Source: Mycolicibacterium rhodesiae JS60 (GTDB lineage: Bacteria > Actinomycetota > Actinomycetes > Mycobacteriales > Mycobacteriaceae). From it: 64,000 nucleotides of DNA. The stretch covers positions 496,001-560,000 of the forward strand of contig AGIQ01000002.1 of NCBI GenBank assembly GCA_000230935.2, written 5' to 3'. Below, piece after piece: positions 7,760 to 17,573 of the stretch; the stretch's first letter is position 1, and the number at the start of each line of letters is the position of its first letter. The position numbers and the translations under genes are program-made. The notes below the pieces were generated by a model that did no database searches, was not told the origin of the DNA, and saw only the letters and a list, made by a program, of their open reading frames with translations.

Positions 7760-8881
7760 ATGAAGAACGCACGCCTGATCGCCGCCGTCGCGACCTTCGC
7801 CGTGGTCGCCGCCGGTTGCGCACCGCCGGAGAAGAACAGCGGCGACACCAAGACCGACTCGGGAGTGGCAGCCGCCTCGGCGACATCCGCGGCGGACTTC
7901 GGCGGCATGGACGGGCTGATCGCCGCGGCCAAGAAGGAAGGCGAACTCAACGTCATCGCCCTGCCACCGGACTGGGCCAACTACGGCGCCATCATCAAGG
8001 CGTTCGGCGACAAGTACGGCATCAAGGTCAACTCGGCCCAACCCGACGCCGCCAGCCAGGACGAGATCAACGCCGCCAACCAGCAGAAGGGCCGCAGCAC
8101 CGCACCCGACGTCTTCGATCTGGGGCAGTCGGTCGCATTGGCCAATCAGGCGATGTTCGCGCCGTACAAGGTCGCGACCTTCGAGAGCATCCCGGACGCC
8201 ATGAAGGACCCCAACGGCACCTGGGTCAACGATTACGGCGGGTACATGTCGATCGGCTACGACTCGGCCAAGGTCCCCGACATGAGCTCCGTCAACGACC
8301 TGCTGAAGCCGGAGTACAAGGGCAAAGTGGCGCTCAACGGGGATCCCACCCAGGCCGGCGCCGCGTTCTCCGGTGTGGCGATGGTGGCGTTGTCCCAGGG
8401 CGGCTCGGCCGACGACGTCGCTCCCGGTGTCGCGTTCTTCACCAAGCTCAAGCAGGCCGGGAACTTCCTTCCCGTCGACCCGACACCAGCGACCATCGAG
8501 TCCGGCCAGACTCCCGTCGTCATCGACTGGGATTACCTCAACGCCGCTGAGACCAAGAAGCTACCGAGCTGGAAGGTGTTCGTGCCGCAGGGCGCGGTAT
8601 TGGGCGGCTATTACTTCCAGGCGATCAACAAAGATGCCCCGCACCCTGCGGCGGCGCGGCTGTGGCAGGAGTTCTTGTTCAGCGACCAGGGGCAGAACCT
8701 GTTCCTGGCCGGCGGTGCGCGGCCAGTGCGCGCTGATGCGATGGTCAAGGCGGGCACCGTCGACGCCGCCGCCTACGAGAAGCTACCTCCGGTGAGCGGA
8801 ACGCCGGTCATCTTGACCCAGGCGCAGACGGACGCCGCCACCAAGTATCTGGCCGAGAACTGGGCCAAGGCGATCGGCTGA
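7760..8881 (+). CDS. ABC transporter substrate-binding lipoprotein
   Basis: A 373-residue protein with a lipoprotein signal peptide: basic start, hydrophobic core and lipobox VAAGC with Cys20. The mature part is a type-II periplasmic binding fold of the iron / spermidine / aminoethylphosphonate class: DGLIAAAKKEGELNVIALPP, DVFDLGQSVALANQ, and VVIDWDYLNAAE. It would capture solute outside the membrane for the permeases that follow. It is the first of a four-gene operon: the next start is 5 bases downstream and later genes overlap by 4 bases. Substrate is not evident; Fe3+, polyamine, thiamine or phosphonate compounds are all possible for the family. Confidence 0.9.
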   Translation: MKNARLIAAVATFAVVAAGCAPPEKNSGDTKTDSGVAAASATSAADFGGMDGLIAAAKKEGELNVIALPPDWANYGAIIKAFGDKYGIKVNSAQPDAASQDEINAANQQKGRSTAPDVFDLGQSVALANQAMFAPYKVATFESIPDAMKDPNGTWVNDYGGYMSIGYDSAKVPDMSSVNDLLKPEYKGKVALNGDPTQAGAAFSGVAMVALSQGGSADDVAPGVAFFTKLKQAGNFLPVDPTPATIESGQTPVVIDWDYLNAAETKKLPSWKVFVPQGAVLGGYYFQAINKDAPHPAAARLWQEFLFSDQGQNLFLAGGARPVRADAMVKAGTVDAAAYEKLPPVSGTPVILTQAQTDAATKYLAENWAKAIG

Positions 8882-8885
8882 CGTC

Positions 8886-9746
8886 GTGGCGGCAGGCACC
8901 GTGGGCCGGCGTGTGCGCGAGAGCCTTCCGCTGCTGCCGTTCGCAGTGTTCGTCACGATCTTCCTGATCATCCCGACGGTGACGGTGGTGGTGTCGGCGT
9001 TCTATCTCGACGGGGTGTTCTCACTGCAGCGCATCGGGCTGTTGTTCTCCGAAACCGCATTGACTGCGCTGGGCAAGAGCGTGCTGCTGTCGGCGAGCAC
9101 CGCCGTGATCGGCGCCATCCTCGGTGCGGTCCTGGCCTGGCTGGTGGTCACCAGTGCGCCCACCTCGCCGCTGCGTCGGGTCGTGCTGGCGCTGTGCAGC
9201 GTGCTGGCCCAATTCGGTGGGGTTGCTTTGGCATTCGCATTCTTGGCCACCATCGGTCTCAACGGCGTGCTCACCCTCTGGGTGTCCGATCGGTTCGGGT
9301 TCAACCTGGCCGGCGATGGCTGGCTTTACTCGCTGCGCGGTCTGATCCTGGTCTACACCTACTTCCAGATCCCGCTGATGGTGATCGTGTTCACCCCGGC
9401 GCTGGAAGGCCTGCGTGCGGAATGGCGGGAGGCCGCAGTCAGTTTGGGCGCCTCTCGCTGGGCTTACTGGCGCGAGGTGGGCGTTCCGCTGTTGATGCCC
9501 GCGTTTCTCGGTTCAGCATTGCTGTTGTTCGCCAACGCATTTGCCGCCTATGCCACTGCCGCCGCACTGATCAGTCAAGGCAGCCCGATCGTACCGCTGC
9601 TGATCCGCACGGCACTGACCTCCGAGGTGGTGCTCGGCCAGTCCGGGTTCGCCTACGCGCTGGCGCTGGAGATGGTGGTCGTGGTCGCCGTGGTGATGGT
9701 CGCCTACAACCTGCTGGTGCGGCGGACGTCGAGGTGGCTGCAGTGA
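8886..9746 (+). CDS. ABC transporter permease 1
   Basis: A 286-residue inner-membrane protein from GTG 8886 with about six transmembrane helices. It carries the EAA-type loop that contacts the ATPase: EWREAAVSLGASRWAYWREVGVPLLMPAF. The first helix (LLPFAVFVTIFLIIPTVTVVV) and overall layout match the PotB-type half of polyamine and phosphonate importers. The stop TGA overlaps the GTG start of the second permease (GTGA), implying translational coupling and a permease heterodimer. Confidence 0.9.
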   Translation: MAAGTVGRRVRESLPLLPFAVFVTIFLIIPTVTVVVSAFYLDGVFSLQRIGLLFSETALTALGKSVLLSASTAVIGAILGAVLAWLVVTSAPTSPLRRVVLALCSVLAQFGGVALAFAFLATIGLNGVLTLWVSDRFGFNLAGDGWLYSLRGLILVYTYFQIPLMVIVFTPALEGLRAEWREAAVSLGASRWAYWREVGVPLLMPAFLGSALLLFANAFAAYATAAALISQGSPIVPLLIRTALTSEVVLGQSGFAYALALEMVVVVAVVMVAYNLLVRRTSRWLQ

Positions 9747-10507
9747 AAGTCACGCAGGTCGGGCGCGGTCTGCTGCTGGCCTTGTTCGGGGTGTTCTTTC
9801 TCTTCCCGTTGTACGCGATGGCCGACTTCAGCACCCGGGACCTGATCCACGGCGGGCGCACCGCGGCGGCGTGGAAGAACCTGGTGGCCAACGAGACGTT
9901 GTATCAGGCGATCATCATCTCACTGTTGCTGGCTGTGTTCACCGTCGCGCTGATGCTGGCGATCCTGGTGCCGACGATGATCTGGGTCCGGCTGCGGGCC
10001 CCGTGGGGCAGGCGCCCGGTCGAATTCCTCTGCCTGCTGCCGCTGACCATTCCCGCTCTGGTGATCGTCGTCGGGCTACGCAACGTCTACCTGTGGGTGG
10101 TGTACCTCCTCGGCGAGTCCGCACTGACCCTGACGTTCGTCTACGCGGTGTTGGTGTTGCCGTTCGCCTACCGGTCGATCGACGGTGCGCTCTCCGCCAT
10201 CGACCTGAAAACCCTTGCCGAAGCTGCTCGTTCCCTCGGTGCGGGCTGGATTACCACGATCCTGCGGGTTGTGGTGCCCAACATCTGGTCGGGCATCTTG
10301 TCGGCGGCGTTCATCTCGATTGCCGTGGTGCTCGGCGAGTACACCGTCGCCTCGCTGAGCGGATATCAGAACCTGCAGGTGGTGATCGTCGCGATCGGCA
10401 AGAGTGACGGCCCGACGTCGGTGGCGGCATCGCTGGCGACCCTGGTTTTCGGCTTTGTGCTGCTGCTCGTCCTCGCGTTGGTGACCCGCCGAAGGGTGCG
10501 TTCATGA
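9743..10507 (+). CDS. ABC transporter permease 2
   Basis: A 254-residue membrane protein starting at GTG 9743, which overlaps the previous stop by 4 bases; a longer open frame upstream only shadows permease 1. It has about six helices and an EAA loop (LAEAARSLGAGWITTILRVVVPNIWSG). It is the PotC-like partner of permease 1. The final TGA overlaps the ATG of the ATPase gene. Together they form the transmembrane path of the importer encoded by 7760-11550. Confidence 0.9.
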   Translation: MKVTQVGRGLLLALFGVFFLFPLYAMADFSTRDLIHGGRTAAAWKNLVANETLYQAIIISLLLAVFTVALMLAILVPTMIWVRLRAPWGRRPVEFLCLLPLTIPALVIVVGLRNVYLWVVYLLGESALTLTFVYAVLVLPFAYRSIDGALSAIDLKTLAEAARSLGAGWITTILRVVVPNIWSGILSAAFISIAVVLGEYTVASLSGYQNLQVVIVAIGKSDGPTSVAASLATLVFGFVLLLVLALVTRRRVRS

Positions 10508-11550
10508 CCGGGGTGGCCGTCGATTTCGCCGATGTGACAAGGGTTTACGGAACGGTCCGGGCCCTGGACGGGCTGACGCTACACCTGCAGCCCGGTGAGA
10601 TGGTCGCCCTGCTCGGCCCGTCGGGGTGTGGCAAGACCACTGCGCTGCGCATTCTGGCTGGGCTGGACGAGCCGACATCGGGCCGGGTCGCTGTCGGCGG
10701 CAACGACATCACCGACGTGCCACCCAACAAGCGCGACATGGGCATGGTGTTCCAGGCGTACAGCCTCTTTCCGCATCTGACGGTTCTGGACAACGTCGCA
10801 TTCGGGCTCAAGATCCGTGGCAAGAGCAAGTCCGGCCGCACTGCGCTGGCCGCCGACATGCTGGATCTGGTCGGGTTGTCGGCGCATAAGCAGAAGTACG
10901 CCAGTCAGCTTTCCGGCGGTCAGCAGCAGCGGGTGGCGTTGGCCCGTGCGCTGGCCATCGCGCCCCGCGTGCTGTTGCTCGATGAGCCTTTGAGCGCGCT
11001 CGACGCCAAGGTGCGGGCACAGCTGCGCGACGAGATCCGGCGCGTGCAACTCGAAGTCGGCACGACGACGCTGTTCGTCACCCACGACCAGGAGGAAGCA
11101 CTGGCGGTCGCCGATCGGGTCGGCGTGATGAATCAGGGCCGTCTGGAACAGATTGCCGCCCCCGCCGACGTCTACGCCCATCCCGCCACCCCGTTCGTCG
11201 CCGAATTCGTGGGCCTGAACAACAAGGTCGACGCCCAGGTCGCCGACGGTCGTGCCCACGTCTTCGGAATGTCACTCGCGCTGGCGGAGGGATCGATCAC
11301 TACCGGCAGTGGCGTGGCCCTGGTTCGTCCGGAGTCGGTGCGAGTGACCGCCGATCCCGACGGGCGGGCCACCGTCGTCTCGGTGTCGTTTCTGGGCCCG
11401 ATCTCATTGGTGCACTGCATCTTTGACGACGGCACCCGGCTGATCGCACAGAGCCCCAGCGCGCATACCGCCGACCTGTCACCCGGCGTTCGGGTGGCCG
11501 TCGGCATCGAGCAGACAGACGTGCTGGTGGTGCCGTCGCTCGTCGCCTAG
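10504..11550 (+). CDS. ABC transporter ATP-binding protein with TOBE domain
   Basis: A 348-residue ATPase. Visible motifs: Walker A GPSGCGKTTALR, Q-loop VFQAYSLFPHL, signature LSGGQQQRVALARA, Walker B VLLLDEPLSALD, and H-loop FVTHDQEEA. The C-terminal 100 residues form a TOBE-type regulatory domain (VALVRPESVRVTADPDGRAT), as in PotA, FbpC and related importers. It powers the permease pair encoded just upstream. ATG 10504 overlaps the permease stop by 4 bases. The gene ends 7 bases before the stop of the convergent PGRS gene. Confidence 0.93.
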   Translation: MTGVAVDFADVTRVYGTVRALDGLTLHLQPGEMVALLGPSGCGKTTALRILAGLDEPTSGRVAVGGNDITDVPPNKRDMGMVFQAYSLFPHLTVLDNVAFGLKIRGKSKSGRTALAADMLDLVGLSAHKQKYASQLSGGQQQRVALARALAIAPRVLLLDEPLSALDAKVRAQLRDEIRRVQLEVGTTTLFVTHDQEEALAVADRVGVMNQGRLEQIAAPADVYAHPATPFVAEFVGLNNKVDAQVADGRAHVFGMSLALAEGSITTGSGVALVRPESVRVTADPDGRATVVSVSFLGPISLVHCIFDDGTRLIAQSPSAHTADLSPGVRVAVGIEQTDVLVVPSLVA

Positions 11551-11557
11551 CGCGCGC

Positions 11558-12442
11558 TTAACCGCCGCCTCCGCTCCCGCCCGCGCCACCAGCGCCGCCG
11601 GAGGTGCCCGACGGCCCGCTGCCCGCGGTCCCCGGCTTGCCGGGGTCGGGTTCTCCGCCGCCGAATGCAGCGGGACCTGAGTTACCGCCCCGGCCGCCCG
11701 TCCCACCGGTCCCGCCGATCCCGTTGACGCCCATGGACCCGCGCGCGCCGGAACGGCCGAGGAATGCGCTGCCCGCTGCGCCGCCACTGCCGCCCGTCCC
11801 GGCGTCGCCGCCGCGGCCGCCGGTCCCGCCAGTGCCGCCCGCTTCCGCTTGACGATGAGACGATCCCGCCTTGCACAGCCCCGACGGCTCCCTGGCCGCC
11901 GTTGCCGCCGGGGCCGCCGGTAGCGCCATCGCCGCCGTTGCCGGCCGCAACGTCACCGACCGCCTCGGCTCCGTCGCCGCCCTTGCCGCCGACGCCGAAG
12001 AACAGTCCGCCTGCCCCGCCCGCCCCGCCGTTACCGATCAGTGCGTTGCCGCCGTAGCCCCCATTGCCTCCCAGCCACCCTGCGTTGCCGCCGTTCCCGC
12101 TACCGAAGCCGTCTCCGCCGTTGCCGAAGAGCAGGCGCCATTTTGACCGTTCGGATTGGCTGACGTGCCGTCAGCGCCGTTGCAGACGAGTCCGCACGAG
12201 TTACCGATCGCCGCGGCCCCCACCTTCGGCACCGAGAGCTTCGAGGTATCCAGGCCGGATCCCAGCACGCTGTCGGCGTCCAGCCACCACGGCACGCTCG
12301 TCGGGCTCGCGGAAACGCTGAAATCGCTCAGTTCGATCGCCGGCGTGCTGGATAGGTCCAGTGCAGTTGTCAGTAAACCGGCGCCGGCCAGCACCGCTAC
12401 CGCCATTCCCGCGGTAGTGCCGAAGTATCTGGATCCAGGCAT
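11558..12442 (-). pseudogene. PGRS repeat-containing secreted protein with two compensating frameshifts
   Basis: From ATG 12442 the protein begins with a secretion signal (FGTTAGMAVAVLAGAGLLTTA) and a short unique region ending GNSCGLVCNGADGTSANPNG. It should then enter Gly-Asn/Gly-Gly repeats, but the frame fails. Another frame carries GNGGDGFGSGNGGNAGWLGG and following repeats from about 12135 down to about 11850, where the original frame resumes with GGTGGTGGRGGDAGTGGSGG to the stop at 11558. Two single-base indels of opposite sign, near 12131-12140 and 11840-11852, restore a 294-residue product. No PE domain is present, so it is not a classical PE_PGRS protein. GC-rich repeats like this are prone to both sequencing errors and real slippage. 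Surface or secreted location is likely; function is unknown. Confidence 0.75.
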
Positions 12443-12810
12443 GCAAAAGCTCCTTCATCAACGTGCGGAAGGAGATTCGACCGTGCCAAATGCGTGTGGT
12501 TCGCCCGCTTACAAACGGCTGTCGACCAAAGTCAATTCTTGCTGGGTTGGACTCGCCCGCACAGGGGACCTTGGGCACTTTCTCCGAGGACAACAGGCCC
12601 GGCAGGTTCTCCTCGAACGCGTGTCCGCCGAGCCGACCGGTCCGCGTCCTCGTCCGCTAATTCGTTGCCGCACAGCATGTTACCGTTTCGCTGTTGACGT
12701 CGTTGAGCGACTTTGTCGACGATCTCGTGTTCTGAGCCAACAGCACTCTGAATGGGCAACTGCGACGAAGGCACCATCTCGGAGGCGGTCACGCAGGTAG
12801 CTTGTCGGGC
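12443..12810. other. Intergenic region, 368 bases
   Basis: This space separates the start of the minus-strand PGRS gene from the plus-strand Gre-like gene, so it should hold two divergent promoters. On the minus strand a GGAAGG-like ribosome site (complement of TCCTTC) sits about 7 bases before the PGRS start. I found no convincing sigma-factor boxes, repeats or small genes. Open frames crossing it have no protein-like features. Confidence 0.5.
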
Positions 12811-13278
12811 ATGGGTCAGGACACCGAATTCACCGGCAAGGAACGCAGTCGCATCGAGGAAGAACTCGACGACCTACGCAGTCGTCGCGATCAGATGCGC
12901 GCCGAACTGCAGGCCGACGCCGAGACGGTCGGAGACCGCGGCGACGATGCCGACGCGCTACAGCGCTCCGAGGACCTGGCCGGTATCGAAGACCAGATCA
13001 AGCGGCTGGCCTGGCTGCTGGCCGGCGGGAACGCGGATACCCCGGGTCAACTGCCCAACGGCACGACGGTGACATTGCGTTTCCCCGGCGACGAGCCGGT
13101 GCGGATGCGGATCATCCACTTTCTGGAGGAGACGCCGGCCGGGGAAGAGGACACCACACTGACCTCCGACAGTCCGTTAGGCCTGGCGTTGTTCGGGCGA
13201 CAGGCCGGCGAGAGAGTCACCTACTCGACGCCACGCGGCGAGCTGCAGGTCGACCTGCTGGATATCGAGTTCCCGTAG
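12811..13278 (+). CDS. GreA/GreB-family transcription factor (Rv3788-like)
   Basis: A 155-residue protein; ATG 12811 is chosen over an in-frame TTG at 12802. The N-terminal half is a predicted antiparallel coiled coil (KERSRIEEELDDLRSRRDQM through IEDQIKRLAWLLAGG) with acidic residues at its tip (GDRGDDADAL). The C-terminal half is a GreA/FKBP-like domain (TVTLRFPGDEPVRMRIIHFL, SPLGLALFGRQAGERVTYST). Gre factors insert the coiled coil into the RNA polymerase secondary channel; mycobacterial members of this short subgroup may inhibit or modulate polymerase rather than stimulate cleavage. It appears to be a single-gene unit. Confidence 0.87.
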   Translation: MGQDTEFTGKERSRIEEELDDLRSRRDQMRAELQADAETVGDRGDDADALQRSEDLAGIEDQIKRLAWLLAGGNADTPGQLPNGTTVTLRFPGDEPVRMRIIHFLEETPAGEEDTTLTSDSPLGLALFGRQAGERVTYSTPRGELQVDLLDIEFP

Positions 13279-13357
13279 CTCTGCGCACTATCTGAAAATC
13301 CCCGCGCTGGGCAGTCGTGCAACACTGACGTCGCGATCGAGTCGGTGTGGAGGTGCG

Positions 13358-14338
13358 ATGCGGGCGATAAGGGTGACCGAGCTGGCCGGTCCGGAGTCGG
13401 TGCGGCTGGTCGAGATCGACGAACCATCAGGTGACGGCACGATCCTGGTCGACGTCCACGCCGCCGGCGTGGCCTTCCCCGATGCCCTGCTGACCCGCGG
13501 GCTCTACCAGTACAAGCCGGAACTGCCGTTCATCCTCGGCGCCGAGATTGCCGGCGTTGTGCGGTCGGCGCCCGCCGGCGCCCCGGTCAAGGCGGGCGAC
13601 CGGGTCGTCGGCCTGACCATGATGACCGGCGCGATGGCCGAGACGGTCGAGCTCACCACAGAGCGGGTGTTCCCGCTGCCCGACAATGTCAGCTTCGAGG
13701 CCGGCGCCGGGCTGCTGTTCAACGACCTGACCGTGTACTTCGCGCTGACTATGCGCGCTCGGCTGGCCGCCGGGGAGACGATCCTGGTGCACGGCGCGGC
13801 CGGCGGGATCGGCACCTCGACCCTGCGGCTCGCCCCGGCACTGGGGGCCGGCCGGGTGATCGCAGTGGTGAGTTCGCAGGACAAAGCGGATACCGCGCGG
13901 GCCAACGGTGCCACCGACGTCGTGCTGGCCGACGGGTTCAAGGACGCGGTCGCCGAGCTGACCGGCGGCAAGGGCGTCGACATCGTGATGGACCCGGTCG
14001 GCGGTGACCGTTTCACCGACTCGCTGCGCTCGCTGGCCCCGGCGGGCCGGTTGCTGGTGGTCGGATTCACCGGCGGTGAGATCCCGACCGTCAAGGTCAA
14101 CCGGCTGCTGCTGAACAACATCGACGTCGTCGGGGTCGGCTGGGGTGCCTGGACGATGTCGCATCCCGGTGCGCTCACCGAGCAATGGGCCGGGCTGGCC
14201 GAACTGCTGACCTCCGGCAAGCTCGCGGCACCGCAGCCCGAGGTCTATCCGCTGGATCAGGCGGCCGCCGCCGTCGCCTCGCTGGAGAATCGCACCGCCA
14301 AGGGCAAGGTCGTCGTCCGCGTCCGCGAAACGGAGTAA
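13358..14338 (+). CDS. NADPH:quinone oxidoreductase-family protein (zinc-free MDR)
   Basis: A 326-residue medium-chain reductase starting at ATG 13358 after GGAGGTGCG. N-terminal GroES-like domain: [19 protein letters not shown], then [13 protein letters not shown]. The nucleotide-binding Rossmann fold follows with [20 protein letters not shown] and [13 protein letters not shown]. There is no set of cysteines for structural zinc and no catalytic zinc ligands, so it belongs to the quinone reductase / enoyl reductase branch. Likely reaction: NADPH-dependent reduction of quinones or enones; the physiological substrate is unknown. Confidence 0.88.
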   Translation: MRAIRVTELAGPESVRLVEIDEPSGDGTILVDVHAAGVAFPDALLTRGLYQYKPELPFILGAEIAGVVRSAPAGAPVKAGDRVVGLTMMTGAMAETVELTTERVFPLPDNVSFEAGAGLLFNDLTVYFALTMRARLAAGETILVHGAAGGIGTSTLRLAPALGAGRVIAVVSSQDKADTARANGATDVVLADGFKDAVAELTGGKGVDIVMDPVGGDRFTDSLRSLAPAGRLLVVGFTGGEIPTVKVNRLLLNNIDVVGVGWGAWTMSHPGALTEQWAGLAELLTSGKLAAPQPEVYPLDQAAAAVASLENRTAKGKVVVRVRETE

Positions 14339-14466
14339 AGCGGTACTGTTCCAAGCGTTTTCGACGGTCAGGTTGCCTGCGCTCGACGGGGCTACTACAA
14401 CGGTTGGCGTTGACAAAGACGTCGGGTGACGATTCGGTTCGGCCAGTGTGGGGTAGTGGAACTGAG

Positions 14467-16221
14467 ATGGAGTTGAGCAGCGATCCGGCAGACGGCAGCC
14501 ACGTCGAGGGCGGTGTCGTCGAACACCCCTCCGCAGAGGACTTCGGGCAGGCGCACGCCCTGCCCGCCGATCGGGTCTGGTTCAAGAGTGCGGTGTTCTA
14601 CGAGGTGCTGGTCCGGGCGTTCTACGACTCCAACTCCGATGGCATCGGCGATCTGCGCGGCCTGATCGAACAGCTCGACTACCTGCAGTGGCTCGGTGTG
14701 GACTGCCTGTGGTTGCCGCCGTTCTACGATTCACCGCTGCGCGACGGCGGCTACGACATCCGCGACTTCTACAAGGTGCTGCCGGAGTTCGGTACCGTCG
14801 ACGACTTCGTCGCGCTGCTCGACGCCGCGCACCGCCGAGGTATCCGCGTCATTACCGACCTGGTGATGAACCACACCTCTGACAGCCACGAATGGTTTCA
14901 GGAGTCGCGACACAATCCCGACGGCCCGTATGGCGACTTCTACATGTGGAGCGACACCGACGACAAGTACTCCGACGCGCGGATCATCTTCATCGACACC
15001 GAGGAGTCCAACTGGACCTACGACCCGGTGCGTAAACAGTTCTACTGGCACCGGTTCTTCAGCCATCAACCCGACCTGAATTACGACAGCCCCGCTGTTC
15101 AAGAGGCGATGATCGATGTGCTCCGGTTCTGGCTCGATCTCGGGATCGACGGTTTCCGGCTGGACGCCGTGCCCTATCTCTACGCGCGGGAGGGCACGAA
15201 CTGCGAGAACCTGCCGGAGACGCACGCGTTCCTCAAGCACTGCCGCAAGGTGATCGACGACGAATATCCCGGCCGGGTGCTGTTGGCCGAGGCCAATCAG
15301 TGGCCCGCCGACGTCGTCGAATACTTCGGCGACCCGGCCACCGGCGGCGACGAATGCCACATGGCATTCCACTTCCCGCTGATGCCGCGCATCTTCATGG
15401 CGGTGCGCCGCGAATCCCGCTTCCCCATCTCAGAAATCCTGTCGCAGACCCCGGAGATCCCCGAGATGGCGCAGTGGGGCATCTTCCTGCGCAACCATGA
15501 TGAGCTGACGCTGGAGATGGTCACCGACGAAGAGCGTGACTACATGTACGCCGAGTACGCCAAAGACCCACGGATGAAAGCGAATGTGGGAATCCGGCGG
15601 CGGCTGGCGCCGCTGCTGGAGAACGACCGCAACCAGATGGAGTTGTTCACCGCGTTGCTGTTGTCGCTGCCCGGTTCGCCGGTGCTGTATTACGGCGACG
15701 AGATCGGGATGGGCGACATCATCTGGTTGGGCGACCGCGACGCCGTGCGCACTCCGATGCAGTGGACCCCGGATCGCAACGCCGGATTCTCCACCGCCAA
15801 CCCGGGCCGGCTGTACCTGCCGCCCAACCAGGATGCGATCTATGGCTACCAGTCGGTGAACGTCGAAGCGCAACGCGACAGTTCGACGTCGCTGCTCAGC
15901 TGGACGCGCACCATGCTGGCGGTACGCCGCCGCTACGACGCGTTCGCCACCGGCACGTTCCGCGAACTGAGCGGCTCCAACCCCTCGGTCTTGACGTATG
16001 TGCGCGAGATCGAGGGCGGCGACACTATGCTGTGTGTGAACAATCTGTCCCGCTTTCCGCAGCCGATCGAATTGAATCTGCAGCATTGGAACTCCTACAC
16101 GCCGGTGGAGTTGACCGGGCACGTGGCATTCCCGCGGATCGGCCAGCTGCCCTATCTGCTGACGCTGCCGGGGCACGGGTTCTACTGGTTCAGGCTCAGC
16201 CCGTCGGAGGAGACGCAATGA
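14467..16221 (+). CDS. treS: Trehalose synthase / maltose alpha-D-glucosyltransferase
   Basis: A 584-residue GH13 enzyme that interconverts maltose and trehalose and feeds maltose to the GlgE glucan pathway. ATG 14467 fits the typical length (about 590) and the conserved lead-in [18 protein letters not shown]. Catalytic residues are visible: nucleophile Asp233 in [11 protein letters not shown], acid/base Glu275 in LLAEANQW, and Asp345 in FLRNHDEL. The product-loop region [14 protein letters not shown] and the C-terminal beta-sandwich ([16 protein letters not shown]) are intact. The stop overlaps the maltokinase ATG (ATGA), implying a coupled TreS-Mak complex. Sequence closely follows the mycobacterial form. 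Confidence 0.96.
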   Translation: MELSSDPADGSHVEGGVVEHPSAEDFGQAHALPADRVWFKSAVFYEVLVRAFYDSNSDGIGDLRGLIEQLDYLQWLGVDCLWLPPFYDSPLRDGGYDIRDFYKVLPEFGTVDDFVALLDAAHRRGIRVITDLVMNHTSDSHEWFQESRHNPDGPYGDFYMWSDTDDKYSDARIIFIDTEESNWTYDPVRKQFYWHRFFSHQPDLNYDSPAVQEAMIDVLRFWLDLGIDGFRLDAVPYLYAREGTNCENLPETHAFLKHCRKVIDDEYPGRVLLAEANQWPADVVEYFGDPATGGDECHMAFHFPLMPRIFMAVRRESRFPISEILSQTPEIPEMAQWGIFLRNHDELTLEMVTDEERDYMYAEYAKDPRMKANVGIRRRLAPLLENDRNQMELFTALLLSLPGSPVLYYGDEIGMGDIIWLGDRDAVRTPMQWTPDRNAGFSTANPGRLYLPPNQDAIYGYQSVNVEAQRDSSTSLLSWTRTMLAVRRRYDAFATGTFRELSGSNPSVLTYVREIEGGDTMLCVNNLSRFPQPIELNLQHWNSYTPVELTGHVAFPRIGQLPYLLTLPGHGFYWFRLSPSEETQ

Positions 16222-17540
16222 CTTCACCGGTGAACCTGCCGTGGACCGAATGGCTACCCAGCCAGCGGTGGTACGCCGGTCGTAGCCGCACGCTGTCCTC
16301 GGCTGAGACCGCCGAGGTGTTCTCACTGCGGCCGCAGCTGGATCTGGTATTGCTCGACGTCACCTACACCGACGGTTCGTCGGAGCGCTATCAGGTGGTG
16401 GTCCAATGGGATTCGGCGCCGGTGGCGGAGTACGACACGGTGGCCACGATTGGGTCCGACGATGCCCACACCGCCTATGACGGGCTCTACGACCCGTCGT
16501 CCGCGCAGTTCCTGCTGTCGCTGATCGACTCGGGCGCCACCATCGGCGCGATCACGTTCACCAAGGAACCCGACGTCACGCTCGCGGTCGGGGCTGCGCC
16601 GCGAGTCTCCAGCGCCGAGCAGAGCAATACCAGCGTGGTGTTCGACGACCAGGTGATCTTCAAACTGTTCCGCCGGATCTCGATCGGGATCAACCCGGAC
16701 ATCGAACTCAACCGGGCGTTGGGACGAGCCGGAAACCCGCACGTGGCAAAGCTTCTCGGATCGTTCGAGACGGTCGAAGACGGCCAGCCGTGCCCGCTCG
16801 GCATGGTGACGACCTACGCCGCGAACTCCGCGGAGGGCTGGCAGATGGCCACCGCGAGCACCCGCGACCTGTATGCGGAGGGTGACCTGTACGCATATGA
16901 GGTCGGCGGTGACTTCGCCGGGGAGGCATACCGATTGGGGGAGGCGGTGGCGTCGGTGCACGCCACCCTGGCCCAGGAGTTGGGCACCTCGACGGCGGTG
17001 CTGCCCGTCGACGTGATGCGGGACCGGCTGGCGACCGCCGCCGCCGCGGTGCCCGAGCTCGAGGAGTATCGGCCTGCCATCGAGGAGCGCTTCGCGAAGC
17101 TGGCCGACGAGCCGGTGACCGTGCAGCGCGTGCACGGAGACCTGCATCTGGGTCAGGTGCTGCGGACGCCGGACCGCTGGCTGCTGATCGATTTCGAGGG
17201 GGAGCCGGGTCAGCCGCTCGACGAGCGGCGAAAGCCGGACTCCACGTTGCGCGATATCGCCGGCATGCTGCGCTCGTTCGAATACGCCGCCTACCAACAG
17301 CTGATCGACCAGTCCGACGACCGGCAGCTTGCCGCCCGGGCCAGGGAGTGGGTCGACCGCAACTGCGCGTCGTTCTGCGACGGGTACGCGGCCGAATCCG
17401 AGGCCGACCCACGGGATTCCGCCGTCGTGCTCGCTGCCTACGAACTGGACAAAGCGGTGTACGAGGCGGCGTACGAGGCGCGGCACCGGCCGACCTGGCT
17501 GCACATTCCGATGCGCTCGATCGCGCGGTTGGTCGGCTAG
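16218..17540 (+). CDS. mak: Maltokinase
   Basis: A 440-residue kinase (also called Pep2) that phosphorylates maltose to maltose-1-phosphate, the donor for GlgE. ATG 16218 overlaps the treS stop by 4 bases. The N-terminal cap begins [20 protein letters not shown]. Kinase motifs: VHGDLHLGQ catalytic loop, [13 protein letters not shown] with the metal-binding Asp, and the conserved [21 protein letters not shown]. It is full length. Two bases after its stop lies the left arm of a hairpin that was a shared terminator with the opposite GH5 gene before an insertion sequence split it. Confidence 0.95.
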   Translation: MTSPVNLPWTEWLPSQRWYAGRSRTLSSAETAEVFSLRPQLDLVLLDVTYTDGSSERYQVVVQWDSAPVAEYDTVATIGSDDAHTAYDGLYDPSSAQFLLSLIDSGATIGAITFTKEPDVTLAVGAAPRVSSAEQSNTSVVFDDQVIFKLFRRISIGINPDIELNRALGRAGNPHVAKLLGSFETVEDGQPCPLGMVTTYAANSAEGWQMATASTRDLYAEGDLYAYEVGGDFAGEAYRLGEAVASVHATLAQELGTSTAVLPVDVMRDRLATAAAAVPELEEYRPAIEERFAKLADEPVTVQRVHGDLHLGQVLRTPDRWLLIDFEGEPGQPLDERRKPDSTLRDIAGMLRSFEYAAYQQLIDQSDDRQLAARAREWVDRNCASFCDGYAAESEADPRDSAVVLAAYELDKAVYEAAYEARHRPTWLHIPMRSIARLVG

Positions 17541-17558
17541 CGATTTCGGCGCGCTTTC

Positions 17559-17573
17559 GTTCGCTCAGCGGCG
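17559..17573. repeat. 15-bp target-site duplication, left copy
   Basis: GTTCGCTCAGCGGCG lies directly outside the left end of the IS481-family element and is repeated exactly at 18902-18916 outside the right end. It was part of the loop of the original terminator. Perfect identity of both copies points to a fairly recent insertion. Confidence 0.88.

Noticed and set aside
11558..12142. Tandem GC-rich repeats read as a CRISPR or minisatellite
   Set aside because: They are imperfect GGN codon repeats of a PGRS protein, without constant repeats and unique spacers.
12156..12800. Plus-strand frame opposite the PGRS gene start
   Set aside because: No domain or ribosome site; it crosses a region explained by the PGRS gene and its promoter.
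14410..14415. TTGACA as a -35 box for treS
   Set aside because: No suitable -10 element at 16-19 bases spacing, so I do not call a promoter.
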